A DNA stretch of 64,000 nucleotides from Nageia nagi (taxonomy: Eukaryota; Pinophyta): positions 28,520,001 through 28,584,000 of the forward strand of contig JBITNC010000002.1 of assembly GCA_050084985.1 (NCBI GenBank), given 5' to 3'. This document shows positions 23,101 to 36,300 of this stretch, piece after piece; within the stretch, counting starts at the first letter, position 1; each line of letters begins with the position of its first letter. A program made the translations under genes and the position numbers. The notes under the pieces were generated by a model. That model was not told the DNA's origin. It was given only the letters and a program-made list of their open reading frames with translations, and did not search any database.

Positions 23101-24303
23101 TTTGTCCCTTTAACTTTACAACAGGAAAAATATAAATTTTTTGATAATGTTTCATTAAATTGCACAGTAGCGTAATCAATAATAAGCATTGTCCCACAAG
23201 ATACCTAAGCGAAAATGAAATACAAAATTTGATCAGAGGATAAGACTTAAGCATTACCACAAAACATAAGTTACCAAAAACCCAACAAGTATAGCAAGAT
23301 CATCAACAAAAAATATACAAAGGTGAACATAACTTAAGGTATCACTGATTTGGAACTTACACTAGTTTTTCTTTATATAGGTTTAAAATTGACAAACAGA
23401 AAAACTAGCAACAAATGTTTATTTGCTGGAAAGAACTCAAATTTGACAACATAATCCTCAAGAACAAATCTAAAAAGGTGGCGAACATTTATTTTTCATG
23501 AAACACAACGGTACTTTAAATTGTTAATCCAACAGTAGCACTCCAGTATTTGTATGGAATGGATTATAGGTGTCAACTAACCAATCAATGCTCAAGTATT
23601 TTCAAGGGACAAGTTACAAACATCAATGACTTCAATGCTAGCTGATCAAAAACAACCATCGTATATTGACAGGATTACTTACAATTCCTTTTGACATTTG
23701 GTACTCGTTTCTAATGAAGCTTTACTAGATAACTCTTCTTACTTTTTCCAAAGTGCCAAAGGATCACACTCATCCACATTGACAATATACTAAAACTTTA
23801 GATACATACTCATGGCCACAACATTGATAAGTATTCTCCTTAATGGTATGACCCACATGTTGATGCATAGGGAGTTTTATCTAATTCCTCCATTTCTCCC
23901 AACCAAGGGCTCTAAAACCTTCAAATAGGTTTCACTCATTTTCTGAAAAACTAAAATTCGCAACAAAAATCATATTACACTACAACATAGAGCTTGAAAA
24001 ATACACAAAATGAAAAAAAACTAATCAGCTCAAAATGCTTATTGGATGAAACATTTATATCCTCCAAATGTTACACAAGAAAAAGGAAAAACAAGCAAAA
24101 TATCCACAAGAACCCAACAATGTGATACCAAGGAAAATATCCACACGAACCCAACAATGCCCTATCAACACTGAATTTCGACACCCAAACACACAAGCAT
24201 TCAATTGACGAATTCCAATTCACCCCTTGTTTGATACCAACTTATCATAATTATGAAAAATGATGAGTTGCATCAAATTGGACAACACTTACTTTACCAC
24301 TTC

Positions 24304-24363
<60 letters not shown>

Positions 24364-27300
24364 CGTTTAGTTGAATTGGCAAGTTGACCTCTACATTGGC
24401 ACCTCAAAGTCACCTGGATCTTAGCTCAAACACTACTATCAAAAGATGGGAGGGGTTGGTCTTTGAATTCAAGAATTCCACCACATAGGCAGGCTAGGAT
24501 GCTTGCCTACTCCTATAGTTAGCTGCAAACATGTAAAGGTTTATACCTTCGCAAATGGCTTTCAAATGCCATGCAAGACCCTCCCTACCATAAACCCACA
24601 ACACAATGAACCCCTCACAAGGCTGCCACCTCACACATGCTCCGCATGAAATCCCAAATTATGTGCCATATGGACATGAAAATCCTCACAAAGTGCATCA
24701 AAAGAGGGGAAAAACTCTCCCCTCCATACATACTATGGAGTCTTATACCCCTCCATGTGGGTCAATGTACCCTCCCAATAGCTGCCAACTCAATAACATG
24801 GCACAAGACAATATGCCACCTCAGCTGATGGAAGCTACATATGAAGGACCAAAAATGGCCAAAAACCATCAATCACTTGCTGCAATGTTGTCAAAAATAT
24901 GTCTAAGATTACCAATCCCACACAAAAACAGGCAATAGCCATTGAAATCTGGTTAAGTCAAGCAGGAATCGCTTAAACAATGGGGCAGGGGCTCAAAACC
25001 AAGGCCTCCCCAATATGGTGAAAGAACTTGGTTGTGAGGCTACATGATCAGCAGCTGCAGTTGAAGTGCATCTGAAAAACAAAAATTCTCCCCACAAAAA
25101 CTGCCTGCACTAATTCAAAACTTGAAAATTTCAATTTTAACCAGTTTTAATTACCAAAACCACCTTATCTTCAATACTTCAAAAACATGGAAAGAAAGGT
25201 GAAACAAGAAGAGCAAAAATACCACTCAATGACAATACAATATCAACAATGAAGAAATACACCCATGATGCCAATGATTCACATAATATGAAAAGTACAC
25301 ATCTAGAATGTATTCATGGGAAAGAAGCTCCACTCCTGCTTTCTCTATAGAGAACAGGAGGAAATGCAAAGCAGAACCTCAATGGGTTTAAGGTACTCCA
25401 CCTAATTAAAGCAGCAATGTGACGCACTGATGCACTTATTTCTACCACTTGGAAAGTGTTCATACCTTATGCATATTGGATGCACTTTGTGTTGGTATGT
25501 TTTTCTTTACTAGTCCAAAACATGCACAAGACTTGGAGGAAACAGCGTTACTTGTTTCCGCCTGAAAGGATTGGTTACCCCAAAGCGCTCACATGGAATA
25601 TGGTCTTTAAGGCACAGTAGTCAGAGATGCATGTTGTTAACCATATCATAGTAGTAAATCTCGGACTCGGCTCGGACTCGCCGAGGCCCACTCGGACTCG
25701 AGACTCGGGACTCGGCAAAAAAATCGGCCAGACTCGGCAAAAACTCGGCAAAAGAAAAAATAAAAAAAATATGTATTTTTTCACTGAAAACATAAGTTTT
25801 TTCAATTGCATATTACTTATTATTGTTATTAGTGTCTTCTAGAAGCCTACTTACTCAACATCAACATTATACAATTTACAATATACACAATTACGAATAA
25901 GAAAAAACGAATAGGAAGGGGCATATGTTTATATTCATCAAAATGTTAAAACTTCAAAGTTCACAATACAAAATGTGCCTATGAGGCTAAGATGGCTACA
26001 AAATACAAAAGCACACAATCTAATATCTAATTCTATGATGGCTGAAAACTTCAATTTTTTGTCATCCTTTTCCCCTTTGCCCTAGCATAAGATACAAGTT
26101 CCTTTTGTGCCTGAGCTACGGAACTAGATGGCACTTCCCCTTCTTGTACCCTTTGCTCTTCTTGCCCCTTTGCTGCCAACTCCTCAGCTAGAATTTCAAG
26201 ATCATCAAAGACAATGTTAGGAATATTAGGATGTTGTAAAGGTTGATCCTCATCATCTGAAGACTCATCCACATCCCCTGAAGGCTGACCCTGATCCTGT
26301 AAAGGCTGATCCTGATCCTGTAAAGGCTGATCGTCTACGATCCATTCACTGGATGGATCAATGGCATCAAGCTCAATGGCCTCATAATCTATACCTGCAA
26401 TGTTTGCATAAAGTTCAATATCAATTTCTTAAATTTGTTTTCCAACTTAAAAGAGTTGTATATTTTATGAAATTGTAGATAATGGCCTCATAATCTAGAT
26501 TCTATACCTGCAACTTTTTTATGGTGGAGGAGTAGATTGTAGTGAACAAACACAAGATCATTTAATTTTTCTTGTGTTAACCTGTTTCTCCTTTTGGAGT
26601 GAATGTGCTCAAAGATACTCCAATTACGCTCACAACCAGAAGCACTGCATGGTTGGGATAATACACGGATTGCAAAATTTTGTAGGTTCGGTGTAAATGA
26701 CCCAAAATCCTCCCACCATAAGTCTGAAAAAATCCAATAAAAATAGATTTAATACACCACAAGTTCACATGTAAAAATTGAAACTAAGATTAAAAGATTA
26801 AAGTTTAATGTTTAATATTTAAATAACTTACGTGGTAGCAAAGTATCAACTGCTTTGGCACATTCAGTGGAACTGAAAAGGATGCCGGTGGCACTTTTAT
26901 ATGCTTGCATCTCAGTTTGTATTGCTGAGCGAATGTTTGGATCAGCCACCAAACGGTCAATAGCAATCCTTAATCCTGACATCACCTCATAATCCTTACA
27001 TTTTTTTCCAAACCAAAATTTGGGATTAAAATAGTAAGCTGCTGCATGAAGAGAGCTATGAAGTTGGAATGTCCAACGACGATCAATGAGATCCCAAAGG
27101 GGTTGGTATTTGGCCTTATCGATGTTATAATGTTTAGCAATAGCTTGTTTGGCCCTTTCCATGGCCTCAAACACATAACCCATAGGTGGTTTGTCTCCAT
27201 CAACAAGACGAAGAACTGTCACCAAAGGCTCTACTATCTGGAAAAAAAAATATTTAAATTCAATATAAAGTTTAAAACTTTAAAGTTAAACAAAAAAATA

Positions 27301-30300
27301 AAATTAAAAGTTTAATCTTGTAAATTGTACCTTGATGGCCTCCTCCATGGCCATCCAGAAGGGCTCCTCAAATAAGATGTCATAGACACTCTTCCATTCG
27401 GTGGTGCCTTTGAACCTAGCTCCAGCTTCCGTGAGCCACTCATCACCAACAAACATCTTCTTCATTGCCCCCTAGATATCAAATTTATGATTGAAGTTAG
27501 TTAATCTAATCACAAATCAAAAATTAAAAATAAATAACAATTATCATGTGTATGATTATGTTACGATGAAGTTATCAACCTGTGCCTGGAAGAGACTCTG
27601 CAAAGTAATAAAAGTTGTGGCAAATCGTGTAATCCCAGGCCGTGCTATCTCCCTGCCACTAGTGTATTGCCTCATAAGATGCAACACCCATGAATGATTG
27701 TAAACATATTTGACCACATGCTTTGCCTTCTCAACAATCGTGGCCAGCCAAGGTAATTTGCCAATGTCCTCCAGTAGCAAATCAAGACAATGGGCTGCAC
27801 ATGGGGTCCATACAAGTGTTTGGTATTTGCCCTCCAAAATCCTTCCTGCTCTCTTATAAGCTGAAGCATTATCCGTGATGATCTGGACAACATTTTCAGC
27901 TCCAACCTCATCCACTATGCTACCCAACAAGGCTGCAAGACGTACTCCATTCTTCACAATGCCAGATGCATCTACTGATCTCAAGAATACAATGCCTTCA
28001 CATGAGGCAACCAAGAAATTGATCAATGTTCTACCCCTACCATCTTCCCAACCATCTGACATAATCGTGCACCCTGATGTGTGCCAACTCTCACGTTGCT
28101 TATGAAGCAACGTTTGAATGTCCTGCACAGCCTCGTCAAGGAGAGGACCCCTCAAATCATAATATGTGGGTGCCTTAAATCCTTGACCGCATGCTGCAAT
28201 AGCCTCTACCATGCCCCGCCAATATGGAGACCTAGCCACATTGAATGGGATGTCTGAAAAAAACCAAAATGCAGCTATCGCCTTCCTGGCTTGCTTGTGT
28301 CTCTCCTCGTTCCATGCAGTCATACCATGCAATGTGGGTTGTGACCCTGGACTGGAACGTGAAGCAAAAAAGATCCGGGTTTTGCAATTGAGGCAATGCT
28401 AGAGCTATTGCCACCACTACCACTAGCAACTCCTCTGCTAGGAAATGGTGATGGCGTATATGTGCTACCTGTCTCTCCAAGGGGGTTTGCCATGGCCACA
28501 TCATGTTTCCTTTTCAATTCCTTCTTCTCTTTATAACCAATGAGAGATGCATTGCACTCTTGCTGAACCTCTAGGGGAACTGTAGGGCATGGCTTAACTT
28601 CTTTCCCTACTATCCTGGCTAAGTGATACTTGAGGCGGTTTATGCCTCCACTCATATCAAAATTACAAAAGAGGCATATCACACCTCCTTTGTGTTTTGA
28701 TTTTCCAGGATTCACATATTTCCATGCAGCATCTTTCTTCCCTGGAGGTAATGTTGTGGGTATTGTTGGCTGCTCATGAGGTAGACTAGCCTCACTAGCC
28801 ATGATCCTGCAGCTGCACAAGAAAAATAAAAAATAATAAGATACAAAAATTAAATTTAAATAGAAAAAATAAAAATATAAGCACATGCCACAAGCTAAAA
28901 AAAATGGCTTAAATCACAAATAAAAAATGGTACTTAAAATTTTTGGCACCCGTCCAAGTATTAAATTTAGTCCCTTTACGGGGTTCCAAGGGGCAGCGCC
29001 CCTGGCGTGCCACCCCCGTCACGAGACGGGGCTTCAAATTTTTTCGAAAGGGTACAAACGGGCGTTCGGGAAGAGATCTGGGCTAAAAATTACACTATTC
29101 CAATTCGTTTGTATCTTACCCCTAAACCCCCTATTTTTACCTCGCGCAAATTAATTCCCTAAGTGTAATTTCCAAAGTTAAACTACTAATAATATTCGGC
29201 GAAAAAAAGAATATAGAAGGTAGAGAAATAAAATTACTTACCTCAAAATTTAGCACGGATAAAATTCGGTTGGTCTAGTTGCAAAATGCTTCTCTCCCTC
29301 TCTTTCGCCCTTCTTCTAACAACTGCACCGCCAAAATGACCAAAAAAGACTAGAAAAAGTAATAAAAGGCAGAAACTGGGCACTTTTTCTCTTGCTGGTC
29401 GTGTCAGACGAGTTTTGGCGAGTCCGCGGCTAGAAACTCGCGAGTCTCGCCGGGACTCGGGACTCGCCAAGACTCGCCAAAACTCGCCGAGTCCGGCGAG
29501 TCCGAGCTGCCAAGACTCGGCCAGACAGACTCGGACTCGGGACTCGCGAGTTTTGGCGATTCCCGGCGAGTTTTGCTACTATGAACCATATACAAAGGAA
29601 ATACAACGCCGGAGTTCTTCTCCACAATGAGGAAAGACTGCAAATGTGAACGAAAGCAAAGAAAGATCACAAATGTAGGTACGAACACAAGGATAAATGC
29701 AAAGGAATACAAGGGAAGATGAACTTATGAAAGGTATCACCAATGGTGCAGTGTCTTTGCAGGTCATCTTCAGATTCATTAAGGTTAATGTACTCACTAT
29801 CAAGTCGGGCAGCAAATAGCAATATGCACTCAAATCACTACCAGATGAGAGCAAGAAGCTATTGGGTCTTGATGAAAAAATCGTGGGAAGGAATAAATGA
29901 GGTGAGGGTGTGAGCACAAGACCTAACCGAATGGTATAAAGACAAGCTATGAGCCTCAGAATACATCCACTTACGTGCAAACCATGCAAAGAATGGCTTA
30001 AACCACTTCAACGAATATTCAATATGCAACTCCAAGAGAAAAACTATTCAAATATGCATGATCCCACAAATGATATTCATCACAGTATTTACTTTATAAT
30101 CTCATTCCCCAAAAGAAATACATTCATAATGATATTCAATGATAAACATGCATAGAACCCCTTATGCAGCAAACCTCTATGCAATGGAATGTAAAAGCTT
30201 TAGGATGCAACAAACTCAAAAATCTTACACATGTAAAGGCTTGAAATCAGCATCTCAAAATGCAAGATCCCCAATATGCAATGCTTCTATTAAATGCAAA

Positions 30301-33300
30301 GTCTCCAATGTGCAAATATGAGTAAAATTCTCAACATCATGTAGTATTCCAAATGCAAAAGTCCCAAATGCAAAATCCCCTTTCTAAAGGGCCATGATCG
30401 AGTATAAATAGGCCACTACAAGTGTTGCCCTAAAGGCATCAAATCTAATATAGTGTGCACACATGCAACACACATACCGATACAAAATCATATTGTTCTC
30501 ATGAATCGGTGCAAATGGCACTCAAAAATATGGCAAAATATAAATGCCACTACTAAAATGTATTTAATCTATCTCTAAACTACTCAAAAGCAAATCAGAT
30601 ATGCAATAAAGGAGTCTAACATCAGAACCGGTGGAGCAAAACCTCATCCCTGCACCAGTCAGAGTCATAAATGAGTATGACAAATCTAGCCTGGCGGGAG
30701 CAAAAACTCATCCCCACGCCAGTCAAATCAAGTAAATAAAGTCTGACATAACAACCACCATCAAATATGCATTAAACAAAAAACAGATATCGCAGACGAA
30801 ATCTGCGGGCGGATGAAACCTAGGCCAGATCTGTTCCGATACTGCCAGAGTTCCACTCCTCATTGGTGAGACTGTACGACTCAATGGTCTCCTCCAAGAA
30901 CGCTACAGTCTTCCGTATGCCCATGGAAATCATGCCAACGGTGCTACCATTCTGCCGAAAGTAGTCCTCTATCTTTTTGGACGTAGCCTACATCTGGTGC
31001 CTCCAGATGACCATCCGCCTTTTGTGGACAATAGGATGCCCTGCCTTCAGCAAACTGAGGTAATCGATGTCTAGATGCTCCTCTATCGGATTCTGAGCCT
31101 CTACTAATACTACCTCCTTCCTTACACTATTGTCCTCCCCTTAGAACTTGAGCCGATAGGCATAGTCATTTATCTGTTCCTCGACCTCCTTTCTCAAGGG
31201 GATTCTAAGCTTCAGGATGCGATGCACTTTTCGAGCGCATGACTCAGCCAATCGTGGTGGTAAGTGAACTCGTGGCAGTAGACTAATTTCTTAGGATTGT
31301 CAGAGTAGACATGCTACAGATGGGATACGTTGGGAAGATAGCCATTCAACGTGCCAAGGTGTGCTAAGATTTGTGCCTTAAGGTCCCCAATTTCCACACC
31401 TTTAGCAAGGAGCTTGTAGATTTGAGAAGACAACCTTTCGATAGCCTCCATCCTTTCTTTAGCTACTCTTTCATCAATTCCCATCCCTCATGGAAGGAAG
31501 TCTACTTCATCAGATCTAAGGGGGTGGTACTGACCTTCTAGAACTCCTTGATGATCTTCCTAATAGCCGTGACTTCCCTTTTCAGCCTCTTCACCTCCTT
31601 TTTGGCTTCATAGCCTTCCTACTCCATGATTGCAGCGTTTTGAGTGACTATATGTTTACGAGCTGTCAATCCTAATTTTACAAGCATCTTAAATGTCTCA
31701 ATGGTACAGTCTTCTGCTCTCTGATGATGTTTCTTCTTTGAATAACAATGGCTAATGGAGATTTACTTTCGGGAGGTGGAGACAAAGGTATCAACCCTTC
31801 AAATTTTTTCACCATCTAAAAGCTCCTCTTCCTCATCTTCAGAGCGTGGATCCTGGTCTATCTTCATCATGAGTATTACTCATGTTGAAGGTTCTAAGGC
31901 AGGCATCCAAGTCAAGATCTAGATGCTCGGTTGTTGGTTGGGGAGGAAGCCTTTGTACCTACAATATTCCTTTATTGATCTTCTTGACTTCTTGTACCAG
32001 AGTGGTTTAAATAAGGGTGATCTCCTTACCCTAATGCTCTTCTTGTGCTCTCTTCTTTTTCTATTCTTCGGTCTCTCCTTCATCCTCTTCATCTCCTCCA
32101 TCACCACCTATAGATATGCCTTTGTTCTATGGCTGGGGGAACCTTTCATGGCTCGTTCTCTTTGTAGAGGATTTCTGCAAAGAAGGGGAGCTTTTCCTAT
32201 GCTCAACAAGAGAGGGTTTGGAGGCACCAATCTCTCTGGCATACTTTACTCCAATGACTTGGACCTCGTCATCATCATAGGTCCCAACGTCCACAATCTC
32301 ATCATCTTCCTAGAGATTCTCGATCTCTGTCTCGTCAGGTGCAAAGGCACCTACGACTACGTCTTCATGCTCAGTGACAATGGTAGCATCATCATCTTCC
32401 TCTTCACTTCCACTGTGGCTCTTTGACTCCTCTTCGGAGTCTTCTGCTGTGCAGTCGGGTTCTTCATCAGTCTCTTCGTCAGAAGAGGAAATGGAATGTT
32501 TAGAACTGGAACTAGCACTTGGTTGTAACGAGGATGCTTTTTCTCTGCATCCAGGAGAGCAAGTGAGTCTGGAAGGGACCCCTTTTGTGGGTGAATCACT
32601 GACACAAGTCTCATCCAGTACATTCGAGGGGATAACGCGATAGCCATCATCCTTGAGATCAGCCATCACTACGCTGTTCTTGCTAGGGCCTGGAATGTGC
32701 TTCCTTAGAGCTTCTTGCCTCTTTCCAGCAAGAAGCAAGGGTGCCTTAACTAGCAAAGGTGCAGCATGAATAGGAGGAGGGGATGACCTAATCCTAAGGG
32801 GGACCTCTTTAGATCTAGACTTAGCAGTTTGGGGTTTTTTAGGTGGTTTTCCTACTTGAAGGGGAGTCTTTTTTTGCGCAGGAGAGCATCTATCTTTGCA
32901 ATCTCCTCATCTTGCACAATTTGGTACTTCTCCACACTCCCCAAAGACTTATGCTGAAAAGTGATAGGTTTAAGGAATGCAGCGTAGTAGAAATATGCAA
33001 TTATGCCTTTAAAATCATAGTTGCTTATTGTTGCCTCCTTGGAGAAGACATACTGCTGCAGTTCCTTCTTCATACTGGCTACTTCAACCCACTTCTGACA
33101 CACATACCTTGCAATTGAGATAGGCAAGTTAATGTTCGTGTTCTTCTTCTTCCAGACTTTCTCTTTCAAGAACAAAAGTTGTCTGGAATTCCATGAAGAT
33201 AAGTTTATCACTAGCATATCTAGGTAGGAGTAGGGGTCGCTCTTTCGAGCAATAGACTCTGATGAATGTATGGTCAACATCCTGCAGAAAGAAATTTGCA

Positions 33301-36300
33301 TGTACACTGATGGCTTGGACAGTTGCATCAGAAATCCTCTTCACCACGGACTTCCCTTTGATATCTTTATAGATATCATACTCCCATCGATCATTTCTCT
33401 CACAAATATGCTAGAACTTGTTATGGTACCACCACTTTGGATAAGCCCACCACACAGGGGTGCCTTTCAGACCCAAATATCTTTCATCAGCCAGCTCCTT
33501 AGATCTGACCTTACCTTGCAATAACAAGTACACAAGATAGGAATTCAAGTAAAATCTCCTCGAGGAGCCAAAGTAAGCTAATTGGTGGCATAGGGCATCA
33601 CTAATCACCCCACTCCAACGAATAGCTCTCCCCGAACTAATGACTGCAATGAAGCCTGTAAACTCCTTTCTATACTTAGCATCATTTTCCAAACCAATGA
33701 CCCTGGACAAATGAGTGATCACTTTGGCCATAACAGGCAAGAACTGTTCTCTACGAGCGCTAATCAACCTCTAGCCCTGAAGGTTCTGGTAGTCTTCTAG
33801 TAACCATGGCCGAATGTAGTCTTCAGGCTAGGTTGTGGAATCATGGAAGTCTTCAGAATATACCAATGTGTAGTCATCCCATATCTTTTCCAACCAAAAG
33901 CTACTTCAATTCCAGCAGGGGAGAAGTCCATAATTACATTTCCCTCTGTGTCCCGTGGATTCTCTTGTCATATTCACATCTCGTGGCTACCTCATAGTAC
34001 AAATCAGGAAAAGGTACTGCAAAAGGCATCATAGTGGCATTGAATAATCCACAAGTGTGGATAAGCTCCTCTGACAAATCTTCCTTACTGATGGAGGCAG
34101 TGGAGGCTAAAGTCTAGATGGGGTCCAAGTTTCCCTAGTCTGTATCACCAACAAAGATATATCTCCTCTTAAATTTGGCTTTAGGAAGCTTGGTCTCTCT
34201 CTCTCTCTCTTGAAACTCAATTAGGCTCTCTTTCGAAAGTCAGGCCATCTGGTTCTTAGTTACATGTCTGTCGAATAACTGTCCTTGAATTTTCCTGGCT
34301 CTTGATGGAGGTGGTCTAATATTGGAAGCCATGCGACAATGTCTGGAATGCCCTCAAGAAAACCTAAGGACAAGTGTGGATGTTGTGAAGGATACAGCAC
34401 GAAAGAACCAAACGTTGAAGCCTGGGCTACAGGAAGTCCAACACACTGAAAGAAAGTTGCCTTCCTTTTATATGAGATGCATGGAGGGTGAATGTATGGC
34501 AAAGTGCATGCCTGCCTACCACTTGTCTTCTTCTCTTCTCAACTCCTGGCATCTCACACTTGGCCAATTTCACTTTTTAACCCTAGGCGCACAGTTTTGG
34601 ATAAGTGCTTGAGCACTACCTGAAAAGCATGCAACTAGGCCTTGCATCACTTAGACAAATTTTGGGTATAATTCTTCACCTCACACCTAGGCGCATGGGT
34701 CTGGGTGAGTGAAAAAGCATGCACCTCAAGCTCAGGGCTCAATTGAAATGCCTTAGCCAAGAGTGGCTATCTAGATGTATGACGGCCCTCTAGACTCCTT
34801 ATTTCTCCCTGGCACACTGTGCTAGAAATGCTACGACTAGGAGTAAGGTGAAAATCTGAGATGAAGTGGTAAATATGACTAAGGGTTGGTTTGATATTTA
34901 TAACCTTCCATGCTGCCATGTGTCACCTCTGGTTGGTTAGATTAAGGGTCAAATGGTAGAGCTAAAATAGAGGGTGCATGATTTAGGATGGGTGCAAAAG
35001 CATGTGTCAAAAGACATGTGACTGGGATCTAGGAACTTAGTCAAATTTTGGGTCTTGTGCCAAAACGTCTAAGACTAGCCACATGATTTGGGAGAAGTGC
35101 TTTTTCATGCATAGCAAATGATGCGATTGGGGTCCGGCACACCTCCCGAGACCAAAATTTTTAAAAACTAGGCAAAAATGACTAAAAAAGCAAATTTGAC
35201 ACAGGTCGCATGTTATAAAGGACGTGCTTTTCTCCCTTAGCTCCACGCAATGCTCCAGACAATTTAGCAAACAGCATGATTGAGGCTGACTTTCCTTTTA
35301 TAGCCTTCTCGAATAGGACAGGTGTCATCATATGATTGGTGCAAGAGGAGGTCAAATGCATGTGCTTACACTTATCAACAATCCGAGCCCAACACTTAAC
35401 CAATTTTCATCTCATGAATCTGGTTGCATGGTTTTGGGTGGGTGCAAAAGCACATACTTGAAATCATGCAACTGGCCTTGATTGTCTCAAAATTGGCTAA
35501 GTCCCCTTTTTTCTGGTCACATGGTTTGAGTTGGGTGCAAAAGCACTCACTTGAAAATGTGCGACTAGGTTTTGAAAGTTTCAAAATGGCTAAGTACAAG
35601 TCTCTTCTTCCCTGGTCGCATGGATTCAGTTGGGTGCAAAAGCACTCACTTGAAAACACACGAATAGGTTTTTCTCCGAAAAATATGCTAAGTATGAGAG
35701 CTCCTAGTTCTAATCGCACCATTTTGGGTGGGTGCAAAAGCACACACTTGAAAACATGCGACTAGCTGAAAAACACGTTTTTACCTTGAGCTCCAATCAG
35801 GATGACTTCAAACATGAAATGCAATGAGGGAGATGAACTTCTGCAGCATGAGGGACCCTGAAAGTGTAATTTAAAGACTGAAAAATGCAAGTAACAAGTA
35901 TGAAAATGCAGCATGAGGTTGGTCGCACCGTTTAGGGGATGTGCAAAAGCATGTCCCTCAGAACATGCGACTCAGAAAAAATGTGAGTTTTTGACTTGAT
36001 TCGATCATGAATGTGCAAGTCTAACATGTTTCCCGAAGCTAGACCAAAATGCATACATTCCCTTAGACGGATGAATACTTCAATGCATTGTTTTTTTAAT
36101 TGGTCCTCAAAATGCAAAATTTTGGGGGGTAATTGTGTAGGCACAACACTTTGCACAAGGGCTCACGTTCTATGTTTTACATTGATAAACAAGAGAAACA
36201 TATGTAATATTTTTTCTTATAGTCTTGCATATTTTTCCCTTCTCTTTCACTTGGCAATCATCTATAAGGACTCTTTTATCTTCTTCATTTTCATATGAAC

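Larger units (their letters stand above)
25647..29583 (-). mobile_element. Complete-looking hAT DNA transposon
   Basis: The 3937-bp element has a perfect 8-bp target duplication AACCATAT (25639-25646; 29584-29591). Its terminal inverted repeats are short: CATAGTAGTAAATCTCG on the left and the complement of CATAGTAGCAAAACTCG on the right. Dense subterminal repeats of GACTCGG/GACTCGCC (25659-25745; 29405-29575) are typical hAT transposase-binding arrays. A five-exon transposase gene runs on the minus strand. The intact target duplication and mostly open exons suggest a fairly recent insertion. Confidence 0.95.

Noticed and set aside
24606-24938. 110-codon plus-strand open frame, Pro/Met/His-rich
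   Set aside because: No family resemblance and it lies in repeat-derived intron DNA; composition follows local CA-rich sequence.
32374-32643. Ser/Glu-rich plus-strand frame
   Set aside because: Shadow of the acidic minus-strand block at 32756-32310.
35424-35765. 113-codon frame with a repeated HGFSWVQKHSLEN-like motif
   Set aside because: The protein repeat merely reflects the tandem hairpin modules, whose period is near a multiple of three; other modules in the same array do not keep the frame.
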